Shown here one piece after another: positions 7,303 through 15,987 of a stretch of DNA of 21,978 nucleotides; the first letter of the stretch is position 1, and each line of letters starts with the position of its first letter. Made by a program: the position numbers and the translations under genes. The notes beneath the pieces are model-generated. The model was not told the origin of the DNA. It did not search any database and worked only from the letters and a program-made list of their open reading frames with translations. The stretch covers positions 1 to 21,978 of the forward strand of contig CABUVH010000011.1 of the NCBI GenBank assembly GCA_902494935.1. The letters are read 5' to 3'. The DNA comes from an uncultured Collinsella sp. (lineage in GTDB: Bacteria; Actinomycetota; Coriobacteriia; Coriobacteriales; Coriobacteriaceae).

Positions 7303-7497
7303 GTGGGAGTTATCGGTTACGGTCTCGGTGTTATCGGCGCTGGTCTTGCTATCGGCCTGTCTGCTCTGGGTGCTACGGGTGCTATGGCCCGTCAGCCTGA
7401 GGTCCAGGGCCGCGTGTTCACCGTCTTCATCATGGGCTCCGCCTTCGGCGAGGCTCTGGCTCTGATCGGCTTCGTTGTCGCGCTGATCGTTAAATAG
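7303..7497 (+). CDS. atpE: F-type ATP synthase subunit c
   Basis: The c subunit forms the rotating membrane ring. Only 64 residues are encoded, shorter than the usual 70-90. The GTG start is firmly placed by AAAGGAGG at 7291-7298. The hairpin loop ARQPE (29-33) and the essential carboxylate Glu50 are present. I aligned it by hand on ARQPE with the sodium-type Ilyobacter c subunit. The sodium ligands Gln32, Ser66, Thr67 and Tyr70 correspond here to Ile17, Ala51, Leu52 and Ile55. The ring is therefore predicted to be proton-driven. The N-terminal arm before the first helix is almost absent. Confidence 0.96.
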   Translation: MGVIGYGLGVIGAGLAIGLSALGATGAMARQPEVQGRVFTVFIMGSAFGEALALIGFVVALIVK

Positions 7498-7512
7498 CAC
7501 GGAGCGTCAAGT

Positions 7513-8115
7513 ATGAATCTTTCATCCCAGAAGAGCGCGATCGCACTCTCCGCGTCCGCGGCCGCGCTGCTCATGCCGGTTTCCGCGTTCGCCGAGGACG
7601 GCGCTGCCGGTGCGGACATCCTCATCCCTAAGATGGCGGAGTTCATCCCGGCGCTTATCGCCTTCCTGATTATCTGGATCGTGCTGGCCAAGGTCGCCCT
7701 GCCGGGCATCATGAAAACCATGGAGGAGCGCGGCAAGAAGATCGAGGAGAGCCTCGACGAGGCCGAGAAGACCAAGCAGGAGGCCATCGCCAAGCGCGCT
7801 GAGTCCGACTCGATCGTCACCGACGCCCGTCGTCAGGCTGCCGACATCGTTCTCGAGGCCCGTAAGGACGCCGAGTCCGAGCGCGCCCGTATCATCGAGG
7901 CTGCTCACAAGGAGGCCGAGGAGATCATCGCCAAGGCCCATACGACCGTCGAGGACGAGCGCAAGTCCATCTACGCCGGTGCCGCGAGCTCCATCGCCGA
8001 CCTGTCCGTTGCCGTCGCCACCAAGATCGTGGGCGAGGCACTCGAGGACGAGACCGAGCAGAAGAAGCTCATCGAGCGTTACATCCAGGAAGCAGGTAGC
8101 CTGAATGCCGACTAG
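7513..8115 (+). CDS. atpF: F-type ATP synthase subunit b, with signal-peptide-like N terminus
   Basis: Subunit b is the peripheral stalk that links subunit a to delta/alpha. The 200-residue product has a membrane helix at about 43-65 and a long charged helical/coiled-coil region (about 68-165) rich in Glu, Lys, Arg and Ala. The N terminus is unusual. Residues 1-28 look like a cleavable signal peptide: a Lys near the start, an Ala/Leu core and an Ala-Phe-Ala end before Glu-Asp. GGAG at 7501-7504 supports this start, 15 bases after the atpE stop. An internal Met at 41 would give a conventional short b subunit but has no ribosome binding site that I can see. The stop overlaps atpH by 11 bases. 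Confidence 0.95.
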   Translation: MNLSSQKSAIALSASAAALLMPVSAFAEDGAAGADILIPKMAEFIPALIAFLIIWIVLAKVALPGIMKTMEERGKKIEESLDEAEKTKQEAIAKRAESDSIVTDARRQAADIVLEARKDAESERARIIEAAHKEAEEIIAKAHTTVEDERKSIYAGAASSIADLSVAVATKIVGEALEDETEQKKLIERYIQEAGSLNAD

Positions 8116-8581
8116 CCGCTATCAGGACAAGGTGCTCGAGACCTACGCGCGCTCCCTTCTGGAAGCCGCTAAGGCCGAGAACCATGTGTTCGAGGACCTC
8201 GAGATGATCGAGCGCCTGGCTTCTGCCAGCCCCGAGATCATCGCCGTGCTCGACACCATGTCCAAGCGCGACCAGCTCGACCTTCTTCCCAAGGTGGCAG
8301 CTGCCTTTAAGTATGTTGCCGAGGAAGACGAGGATGTAGTGGGCGTGACCGTCACCACGGCGATCCCGCTCGACGACGAGCTGCGTCAAACCATCACTAA
8401 GAAATGCGAGCAGGACTTCGGCCGCAAGGTATTCCTTATCGAGCAGGTCGACCCGTCTATCGTGGGCGGCCTGGTGCTCGAGGCCCGCGGCGAGCGTCGT
8501 GACATTTCCGTCAAGACGCAGCTGCGCATCGCGCAGGAGACCCTCGCAAACTCTGCTAATTCGTACGGAGGTGAAGCCTAA
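8105..8581 (+). CDS. atpH: F-type ATP synthase subunit delta
   Basis: Delta (OSCP) joins the b stalk to the top of the alpha3-beta3 head. The 158-residue product is slightly shorter than the usual ~180. It has the N-terminal helical domain (YARSLLEAAKAE at about 14-25) and the C-terminal segment VDPSIVGGLVLEARGERRDIS-VKTQLR typical of the family. Its start lies inside atpF and its TAA shares one base with the atpA ATG, so translation of atpF, atpH and atpA is probably coupled. Confidence 0.95.
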   Translation: MPTSRYQDKVLETYARSLLEAAKAENHVFEDLEMIERLASASPEIIAVLDTMSKRDQLDLLPKVAAAFKYVAEEDEDVVGVTVTTAIPLDDELRQTITKKCEQDFGRKVFLIEQVDPSIVGGLVLEARGERRDISVKTQLRIAQETLANSANSYGGEA

Positions 8582-10179
8582 TGTCCGAAACCCTCAATGC
8601 CCAGGATATCGCCAAGAAACTGCAGGAGCAGCTTACGAGCCTCTCCGCGACGGTCGATACGCATGAGGTTTCAACGGTCGACGAGGTAGGCGACGGCATC
8701 GCGCGCGTCTCCGGCCTCAAGAGCGCCATGGCAGGCGAGCTTCTGGAGTTCAAGAGCTCCGATACCGGTGAGACCGTCTTCGGCCTTGCCCAGAACCTTG
8801 ACCGTGACGAGGTCGGCGCCGTTCTGTTTGGTGCCGTCGACTCCATCAAGGAAGGCGACGAGTGCCGCACCACTGGCCGCATTATGGATATCCCCGTGAG
8901 CCGCGCCATGCTCGGCCGCGTCGTCAATCCGCTCGGCCAGCCCATCGACGGCCTGGGCGACATCGTCGCCACGCACCGTCGTCCCATTGAGTTCAAGGCC
9001 CCCGGCGTCATCGACCGTACCCCGGTGTGCGAGCCGGTTCAGACCGGCCTGTTGGCCATCGACTCCATGGTGCCTATTGGTCGCGGTCAGCGAGAGCTCA
9101 TCATTGGCGACCGTAAGACCGGTAAGACCGCCATCGCCATCGACGCTATCCTCAACCAGCGCGGCAAGGGCATGGTCTGCATCTATGTCGCCGTCGGCCA
9201 GAAGGCCTCCACGGTTGCCAACATCCGCGAGACCCTCGCTCAGCACGGTGCGCTCGACTACACCATCATCGTTTCGGCAACCGCTGCCGATTCCGCCCCT
9301 ATGCAGTACATCGCGCCTATGGCCGGTGCCGCTATCGGCGAGTTCTTCATGTACAACGGCGAGGATGGCAAGCCCGCTAGCGAGACCAACCCCGGCGGCC
9401 ACGTGCTCGTCATCTACGATGACCTGTCCAAGCAGGCCGTGGCCTACCGTCAGATGTCGCTGACGCTGCATCGTCCGCCCGGACGCGAGGCCTATCCTGG
9501 CGACATCTTCTACCTGCACTCTCGTCTGCTCGAGCGTGCCGTCAAGATGTCCAAGAAGAACGGCTACGGCTCCATGACGGCACTGCCGATCATCGAGACC
9601 CAGGACGGCGACGTCTCGGCCTACATTCCGACCAACGTCATTTCCATTACCGATGGTCAGATCTATCTGCAGTCCGAGCTTTTCTTCCAGGGCCAGCGCC
9701 CGGCAGTCGACGTGGGCATTTCCGTGTCCCGCGTCGGTGGCGACGCACAGACCAAGGCCATGAAGCAGGTCGCCGGCAACCTCCGTCTGGACCTTGCTTC
9801 GTACCAGGAGCTCGCCGGCTTCACACAGTTCGGCTCCGACCTCGACGAGGCCACGCAAAAGCAGCTTACCCACGGCGCTCGCATGACTGAGCTCCTTAAG
9901 CAGCCGCGCTACAAGCCGTTTGAGGTTGGCGAGCAGATCGTTACGCTGTTCGCTGGCAACGAGGGCTTCCTGGATGACCTGGAGATTGCCGACGTGCTGC
10001 CTTTCCGTGCCGAGCTCATCGAGTACATGGACAATGGCTTTGGCTCGCTGCTCGACAAGGTTCGCGCCAAGAAGATCGATGATGACACCAAGGCTGAGCT
10101 CTTGCGCGTCATCGGCGACTTCAAGCAGCAGTTCATGGCCAAGCACCATTCGGATGTTTCTGGATCAGAGGAGAACTAA
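8581..10179 (+). CDS. atpA: F-type ATP synthase subunit alpha
   Basis: This is the non-catalytic nucleotide-binding subunit of F1. The 532-residue product has the N-terminal beta-barrel, Walker A GDRKTGKT (176-183), Walker B-type LVIYDDLSKQAVAYRQ (276-291) and the arginine finger Arg384 in ISVSRVGGDAQTKAM. It is 20-30 residues longer than most alphas. Part of the excess is an insertion at about 260-272 (GEDGKPASETNPG) just before the Walker B strand, where most alphas pass directly from a short Gly turn to HALVIYDDL. GGAGGTG (8567-8573) is a strong ribosome binding site. Confidence 0.97.
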   Translation: MSETLNAQDIAKKLQEQLTSLSATVDTHEVSTVDEVGDGIARVSGLKSAMAGELLEFKSSDTGETVFGLAQNLDRDEVGAVLFGAVDSIKEGDECRTTGRIMDIPVSRAMLGRVVNPLGQPIDGLGDIVATHRRPIEFKAPGVIDRTPVCEPVQTGLLAIDSMVPIGRGQRELIIGDRKTGKTAIAIDAILNQRGKGMVCIYVAVGQKASTVANIRETLAQHGALDYTIIVSATAADSAPMQYIAPMAGAAIGEFFMYNGEDGKPASETNPGGHVLVIYDDLSKQAVAYRQMSLTLHRPPGREAYPGDIFYLHSRLLERAVKMSKKNGYGSMTALPIIETQDGDVSAYIPTNVISITDGQIYLQSELFFQGQRPAVDVGISVSRVGGDAQTKAMKQVAGNLRLDLASYQELAGFTQFGSDLDEATQKQLTHGARMTELLKQPRYKPFEVGEQIVTLFAGNEGFLDDLEIADVLPFRAELIEYMDNGFGSLLDKVRAKKIDDDTKAELLRVIGDFKQQFMAKHHSDVSGSEEN

Positions 10180-10184
10180 GCCCC

Positions 10185-11092
10185 ATGGCCAACCTTCGCG
10201 ACATTAAGAAGCGAATCTCCTCGGTTACCACGACCAAGCAGATCACGCGCACGATGGAGATGGTCTCTACGGCCAAGATCCGTCGTGCTCTCGATCGCTC
10301 CAAGCAGGCCGAGCCCTATAAGGAGGCGCTGACCGACGTCATGTTGACGGTCGCCGGCGACGCCTCCTGTTCGGGCACCGATCCCATGCTGCAGAAGCAT
10401 GAGAGCGTCAAGCATGGCCTGATTGTCGTTATTGCCTCGGACCGCGGCCTTGCCGGCGGTTTCAATACGACGGTGGAGCGCACGGCCGAAAAGCTCGCCG
10501 CTTCTTGGGCGAACGACGGCATCGAGTGCGAGATCATCGCGTGTGGGCGCAAACCGGCCACGTATTTCCGTGACCGCGAAAACGTCGTCATGCACTTTGA
10601 GGGCAACTCCTCTGAGCCCGATTTCAATCAGGCCCGCATGATCTCCTCTCATATCTGCGATGCGTATCGTGCCGGTGAGCTTGACCGTGTCGAGCTTGTC
10701 TACCACCACGCCAAGAACCGCGTGGATCAGGAGCTTCGCGTCGAGCATCTGTTGCCGCTCGACCCCGAGATGATCGCTATGGCCCACGGTCCGCGTAAGA
10801 ACGAGACCGACGCCCCTAAGCGCATCTCGTCCACGTTCGAGTTCGTGCCCTCTCCCGAGCATGTTCTCGGCAAGCTTGTGCCGTCTTATATCCTGACGGT
10901 CATCTACCAGGCCCTGATCGATTCGGCGGCTGCCGAGCAGGGTGCACGCCGCAAGGCCATGCACTCCGCGACGGAAAACGCCACCGCGATCATCTCGACC
11001 CTTACCCGCACGTATAGTCGCGTGCGCCAGGCTTCGATCACGACCGAGATTAACGAGATCGTCGGCGGAGCCTCAGCATTGGAGGAACAGTA

Positions 11093-11093
<1 letters not shown>
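10185..11093 (+). CDS. atpG: F-type ATP synthase subunit gamma
   Basis: Gamma is the central rotor shaft of F1. The 302-residue product has the N-terminal coiled-coil strand with RDIKKRISSVTTTKQITRTMEMVSTAKIRRA and the matching C-terminal helix ending QASITTEINEIVGGASALEEQ. Length is normal for Actinobacteria. GAGGAG lies upstream at the end of atpA. The stop overlaps the atpD start by one base (TAATG), so the two are probably translationally coupled. Confidence 0.97.
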
Positions 11094-12547
<1,454 letters not shown>

Positions 12548-12550
12548 GTT

Positions 12551-12943
12551 ATGCGTATCCGCATCGTGTGCCCCGTGAGCTGCGCCTATGAGGGCGACGC
12601 TGCGTTTGTGTCGATTCCGTCCACGGATGGCGAGTTTGGCGTTCTGCCTGCTCACTCCAGCGAGATCTGCACGATCGACCGCGGTTACGTTCGCGTTTCC
12701 GATAAGGCCATGGGCACTGTCGACCACACGTTTGCCGTGGCCGGCGGCTATGCCCAGGTTGCGGACGATGTCGTGACCGTTCTCGCCGAGCGCGCTTGCG
12801 ATTTGGCGACCGTCGATGCCGACAAGCTTAAAGTTGATATTCAAGGTTTTGAAGAGAAGCTGGGTAATTTGTCGGAGGATGATGCACGCCGCGCCTACCT
12901 CTATAATGAAATCGCATGGTGTAAGCTCAAGCTTGCCCAATAG
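12551..12943 (+). CDS. atpC: F-type ATP synthase subunit epsilon
   Basis: Epsilon binds the foot of gamma and can inhibit ATP hydrolysis. The 130-residue product has the N-terminal beta-sandwich (DGEFGVLPAHSS at about 26-37 and FAVAGGYAQVADDVVTVLAE) and a C-terminal two-helix domain. It is the last gene of the operon. A perfect TATAAT hexamer (12902-12907) lies within its last codons, which matters because there is no room for a murA promoter after the terminator. Confidence 0.95.
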   Translation: MRIRIVCPVSCAYEGDAAFVSIPSTDGEFGVLPAHSSEICTIDRGYVRVSDKAMGTVDHTFAVAGGYAQVADDVVTVLAERACDLATVDADKLKVDIQGFEEKLGNLSEDDARRAYLYNEIAWCKLKLAQ

Positions 12944-12979
12944 TCAAACGATTTAGCGTTCGACCATTTGCGAACACAT

Positions 12980-13018
12980 CATGCCCGGGATGGCTCAGCC
13001 ATCCCGGGCATGCTTTTT
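12980..13018 (+). terminator. Strong intrinsic terminator of the atp operon
   Basis: A perfect 15-bp stem (12980-12994 with 12998-13012) has a TCA loop and is followed by CTTTTT (13013-13018). The murA ribosome binding site AAGGG begins at 13021, only 2 bases after the T-run, so the hairpin forms the immediate upstream edge of murA. Confidence 0.93.
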
Positions 13019-13031
13019 GAAAGGGTAGACC

Positions 13032-14315
13032 TTGGATATTATCCGCGTTGAGGGTGGCCACGCCATCGGAGGCTCCGTGCCCGTTTCGGGCGCCAAGAAC
13101 TCCGCACTCAAACTCATGGCGGCAACGCTTCTGGCGCCGGGCAAGACGACGCTGCAGAACGTGCCCGATATTTCCGATGTCCACGTGATGGGCAAGGTGC
13201 TCAAGGGCATGGGCGCTACGATCGATGTTCTCGACGAGCACACGCTCGAGATTGATACCTCTCAGGTCGATTCTTGGGAGGCCCCCTACGAGCTCGTCGC
13301 CAAGATGCGTGCTTCCACCGCCGTGATGGGACCCCTGCTGGGCCGCTTCCATCGCGCCAAGATCGCCATGCCGGGCGGCTGCAACCTGGGTGCTCGCAAG
13401 ATCGATATGCACATTCTTGGTCTCGAGGCCCTGGGCGTTGAGTTCGATACCGCCCACGGCTACATCAACGCTAATGCGCCCCAAGGTCTGCGCGGTACCA
13501 CCGTTACGCTCGAGTTCGCCAGCGTCGGTGCGACCGAGAACCTCATCATGGCATCCGTGCGCGCGCAGGGCACCACGGTTATCGACAATGCCGCCCGCGA
13601 GCCCGAGATCGTCGATCTCGCCAACATGCTCAACGAGATGGGCGCCAAGATCGTTGGCGCCGGTACGCCTGTCGTGACCATCGAGGGCGTGGAAGAACTG
13701 CATCCTGTTACCCATCGCGTAGTGGGCGACCGCATCGAGGCCGGTACCTTTATCGTTGCCGGTGCGTTGATGGCCGACGATCGTGGTGTCGATGTCACGG
13801 GCTTTTGCCCCATTCACTTGGGCATGGTGCTCAAGAAGATGGAGCTCATGGGTATCGACTGCGAGCGCGTCGAGGATGGCGTCCATGTGAACCGTGCCGA
13901 GCGTATCAAGCCGGTCGACATCCAAACGCTTCCGTTCCCCGGCTTCCCGACGGACATGCAGGCGCAGATTATGGTGCTCTCCGCTCTCGCCGACGGCAGT
14001 TCCGTTATTACCGAGAACATCTTCGAGAATCGCTTTATGTTTGCCTCTGAGCTGGTGCGCATGGGTGCCGACATTCGTATCGAGAGCCATCATGCCATGA
14101 TTCATGGCGTCAAGGGTTTCTCGGGTGCACAGGTTACCTCGCCCGATCTGCGTGGCGGAGCGGCCCTCGTCGTAGCGGGCTTGATCGCCGACGGGACGAC
14201 CGAGGTTTCGGCTATCCATCACATCAAGCGCGGCTACGAGCAGTTTGTCGAAAAGCTGCAGGCGCTCGGCGCGCATGTCGAGCATGCTACCGTCCCCGAT
14301 CCCGTCATCTACTAA
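13032..14315 (+). CDS. murA: UDP-N-acetylglucosamine 1-carboxyvinyltransferase
   Basis: It transfers enolpyruvate from PEP to UDP-GlcNAc, the first committed step of peptidoglycan synthesis. The 427-residue length and the whole inverted alpha/beta fold are typical: SGAKNSALKLM (19-29), MRAST (92-96), AREPEIVD, PTDMQAQ, ENRFM. The catalytic Cys117 in MPGGCNLGARKIDMH is present, equivalent to E. coli Cys115. The enzyme is therefore predicted to be of the fosfomycin-sensitive type. The start codon is TTG at 13032, placed by AAGGG at 13021-13025. murA after the atp operon is the usual actinobacterial order. An LCP gene follows after 12 bases. Confidence 0.96.
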   Translation: MDIIRVEGGHAIGGSVPVSGAKNSALKLMAATLLAPGKTTLQNVPDISDVHVMGKVLKGMGATIDVLDEHTLEIDTSQVDSWEAPYELVAKMRASTAVMGPLLGRFHRAKIAMPGGCNLGARKIDMHILGLEALGVEFDTAHGYINANAPQGLRGTTVTLEFASVGATENLIMASVRAQGTTVIDNAAREPEIVDLANMLNEMGAKIVGAGTPVVTIEGVEELHPVTHRVVGDRIEAGTFIVAGALMADDRGVDVTGFCPIHLGMVLKKMELMGIDCERVEDGVHVNRAERIKPVDIQTLPFPGFPTDMQAQIMVLSALADGSSVITENIFENRFMFASELVRMGADIRIESHHAMIHGVKGFSGAQVTSPDLRGGAALVVAGLIADGTTEVSAIHHIKRGYEQFVEKLQALGAHVEHATVPDPVIY

Positions 14316-14327
14316 TACAGGTTGCCT

Positions 14328-15563
14328 ATGTTTAATAAAAAGCCCCTCGCGGATACCACCGCCCGAAGACCCTCAACTGGTGCGCAGGCCAAGATCTACA
14401 GTCGCGATAACGTGGCTCGCTATTCCGAGCGCGCTCGTCAACGTCGTCGTAGCCACACGATTCGTCACGTCGCGCTCATTGTCGTGCTTGGTGTGCTGCT
14501 GAGTGCCACTACCGCTGCCGGCCTGTGGTTTGCCACCATTATGGGCAAGCTCGGCGATTCTAATGTCATTACCGACAATCTGCGTCGGGTTCTGGTTGAC
14601 ACCGATGAGGCAAAGGATCCGTTCTACGTGCTGCTTCTTGGCACCGACGGCCGTCCGGGCGAGGATACGTATCGTGCCGACTCGATTATCCTGGCACGCA
14701 TCGACCCCACGCAAAAGCAGGCGACGCTCATTTCCGTTCCGCGCGACACCAAGGTCGAGTACAAGGGCGAGACCATGAAGATCAACGCCTGCCATACCGT
14801 TGGCGGCGCCGAGGCCATGGTCGAGGCGGTCAACGAGCTGTGCGGTGTTCAGATTTCCCACTATGCCGAGGTCAGCTTCGACGGTATGCAGGCGCTGATT
14901 GATTCGGTTGGCGGTATCGACATTAACGCAACCGATGATGTTGACGACCCCGAGCACCTGGATATTAAGATTACCGCTGGCCAGCAGCATATGGACGGTG
15001 CCACCGCCCTTACCTATGCCCGCTGCCGCTACACCTATGCCGACGGCGATTACACGCGCATGCGCCACCAGCGTCAGGTGCTTGGCGCCCTTGCCAACCA
15101 GATTCTCAATAACTTCGATGCCACGAAGATCTTTGGCCTGGTTAATTCGCTGTCCGATATGCTTGTAACCGATATGAGCGTTCAGGATATCGTGGCTACG
15201 GTCAACGCCATGCGCGGTATGGATGTCGACGGTATCTACTCGGCCAACCTGCCCTCGTACGCCGACGACAGCACCATGATCGACGGTGTGAGCTACGTCT
15301 TTGTCTACGAGGACGAGCTCAAGGAAATGATGGAGCGCGTCGATGCCGGCAAGGATCCCAAGGGTCCCAACACCATGGGTCTTTCCGACAGTTCCAGCTC
15401 TACGATTGGCGACCTGAACAACAACACGTCTGACGACTACGCAAACGGTACCGCAACCTCATCGATCAGCTCTGACGATTCCGATGACTCAAGCGATTCA
15501 AGCGATTCGGACTACTACGAAGAGCCCACCGGTGACGGCAACGGCTACGAAGCCAACTACTAG
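14328..15563 (+). CDS. LytR-CpsA-Psr (LCP) family cell-wall ligase
   Basis: LCP proteins are membrane enzymes that transfer lipid-linked glycopolymers, such as teichoic-acid-like or capsule chains, to peptidoglycan. The 411-residue product has a basic cytoplasmic N terminus (1-46), one membrane helix (about 47-69) and an LCP domain (about 98-255). The domain shows LLLGTDGR (102-109), RADSIILARIDP (116-127), ISVPRDT (135-141) and YARCRYTYADGDYTRMRHQRQ (230-250), including the conserved Arg and Asp residues that hold polyprenyl phosphate. The C-terminal ~60 residues are Ser/Asp/Asn-rich and probably disordered outside the cell. The ATG at 14328 is preferred over a TTG two codons upstream; the ribosome binding site is weak. 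It sits 12 bases after murA, suggesting a shared transcript. Confidence 0.93.
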   Translation: MFNKKPLADTTARRPSTGAQAKIYSRDNVARYSERARQRRRSHTIRHVALIVVLGVLLSATTAAGLWFATIMGKLGDSNVITDNLRRVLVDTDEAKDPFYVLLLGTDGRPGEDTYRADSIILARIDPTQKQATLISVPRDTKVEYKGETMKINACHTVGGAEAMVEAVNELCGVQISHYAEVSFDGMQALIDSVGGIDINATDDVDDPEHLDIKITAGQQHMDGATALTYARCRYTYADGDYTRMRHQRQVLGALANQILNNFDATKIFGLVNSLSDMLVTDMSVQDIVATVNAMRGMDVDGIYSANLPSYADDSTMIDGVSYVFVYEDELKEMMERVDAGKDPKGPNTMGLSDSSSSTIGDLNNNTSDDYANGTATSSISSDDSDDSSDSSDSDYYEEPTGDGNGYEANY

Positions 15564-15564
15564 A

Positions 15565-15592
15565 GTTACGCGGTTTTACCAAACCGCGTAAC
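15565..15592. terminator. Perfect hairpin just after the LCP gene
   Basis: GTTACGCGGTTT (15565-15576) pairs perfectly with AAACCGCGTAAC (15581-15592) around a TACC loop, 2 bases after the stop codon. No T-run follows on the plus strand, so it is a likely but not classical terminator of the murA-LCP transcript. Confidence 0.6.
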
Positions 15593-15608
15593 CAGTTGAC
15601 GCTGCAAA

Positions 15609-15709
15609 CCCGCCAGAGCGGCAATCTGCCTTTCAACTTCGGCGGCATGATCAAAAGATCAATGCCACCTCGTTTCAAGGCACCTTGCTCGCTCTGGCGG
15701 GATTTCGCT
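15609..15709. repeat. Palindromic repeat copy 2, left part, interrupted by the IS
   Basis: A perfect 12-bp outer stem, CCCGCCAGAGCG (15609-15620) with CGCTCTGGCGGG (15690-15701), encloses inner pairings. TGCCTT (15627-15632) pairs with AAGGCA (15677-15682), GGCAT (15644-15648) with ATGCC (15662-15666), and GATC with GATC around an AAAA loop. The outer CCAGAGCG arms, the GGCAT/ATGCC pair with one bulged base and the tetraloop all match copy 1 at 7-92. The rest of this copy continues at 17240, beyond the IS. Confidence 0.8.
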
Positions 15710-15711
15710 CA

Positions 15712-15725
15712 TATGACCCAATCCG
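15712..15725 (+). repeat. IS subterminal inverted repeat, right end
   Basis: TATGACCCAATCCG is a perfect 14-base inverted match to 17220-17233. It lies 2 bases inside the inferred right end of the element, downstream of the transposase gene. Confidence 0.88.
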
Positions 15726-15987
15726 CTGTCAAGAGCCACAATGGCCCCGCCGACCGCTTGCAATCGGTCGGCGGGGCCTGCCGTTAACCCGTCCCGGTCC
15801 GCCCCCGGCATGTCATCGACGCCTTCGGCTCAGTCTCATATCCGCGGATACCGTTCTGTCGGCCCGCACTCCATTCCTTCGGCGGGGTTCCCCAAGTCTG
15901 TCGAGGCGCATGCGGAGGGCTCCGCGCGCACAGCGAAATAGGGGGTATCCCCGAAGGCCGCCCGGCTCGCCGGGACGGGGGCTATGT
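15726..15987 (-). ncRNA. Candidate bridge/seeker RNA region in the IS right end
   Basis: In IS1111-type elements the guide RNA is encoded downstream of the transposase. This stretch, read on the minus strand, is dense in hairpins: 15961-15974 (CCGGC-type), GGGG/CCCC near 15941-15952, GCGGA/TCCGC at 15912-15925, a TATCCGCGGATA palindrome at about 15839-15850, and a perfect 14-bp stem 15743-15756/15765-15778 at the 3' end. Plus-strand 15930-15939 equals ten bases of the minus strand of the restored empty target. CTGTCGG (15856-15862) equals target bases 17238-17244. GTCTCATAT (15833-15841) equals the junction of the circularised element. RNA limits, promoter and fold are not determined. Confidence 0.6.

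Noticed and set aside
8671..10149. 492-codon open frame on the minus strand opposite atpA
   Set aside because: Shadow of atpA; the product is low-complexity Val/Gly/Asp-rich with no family resemblance.
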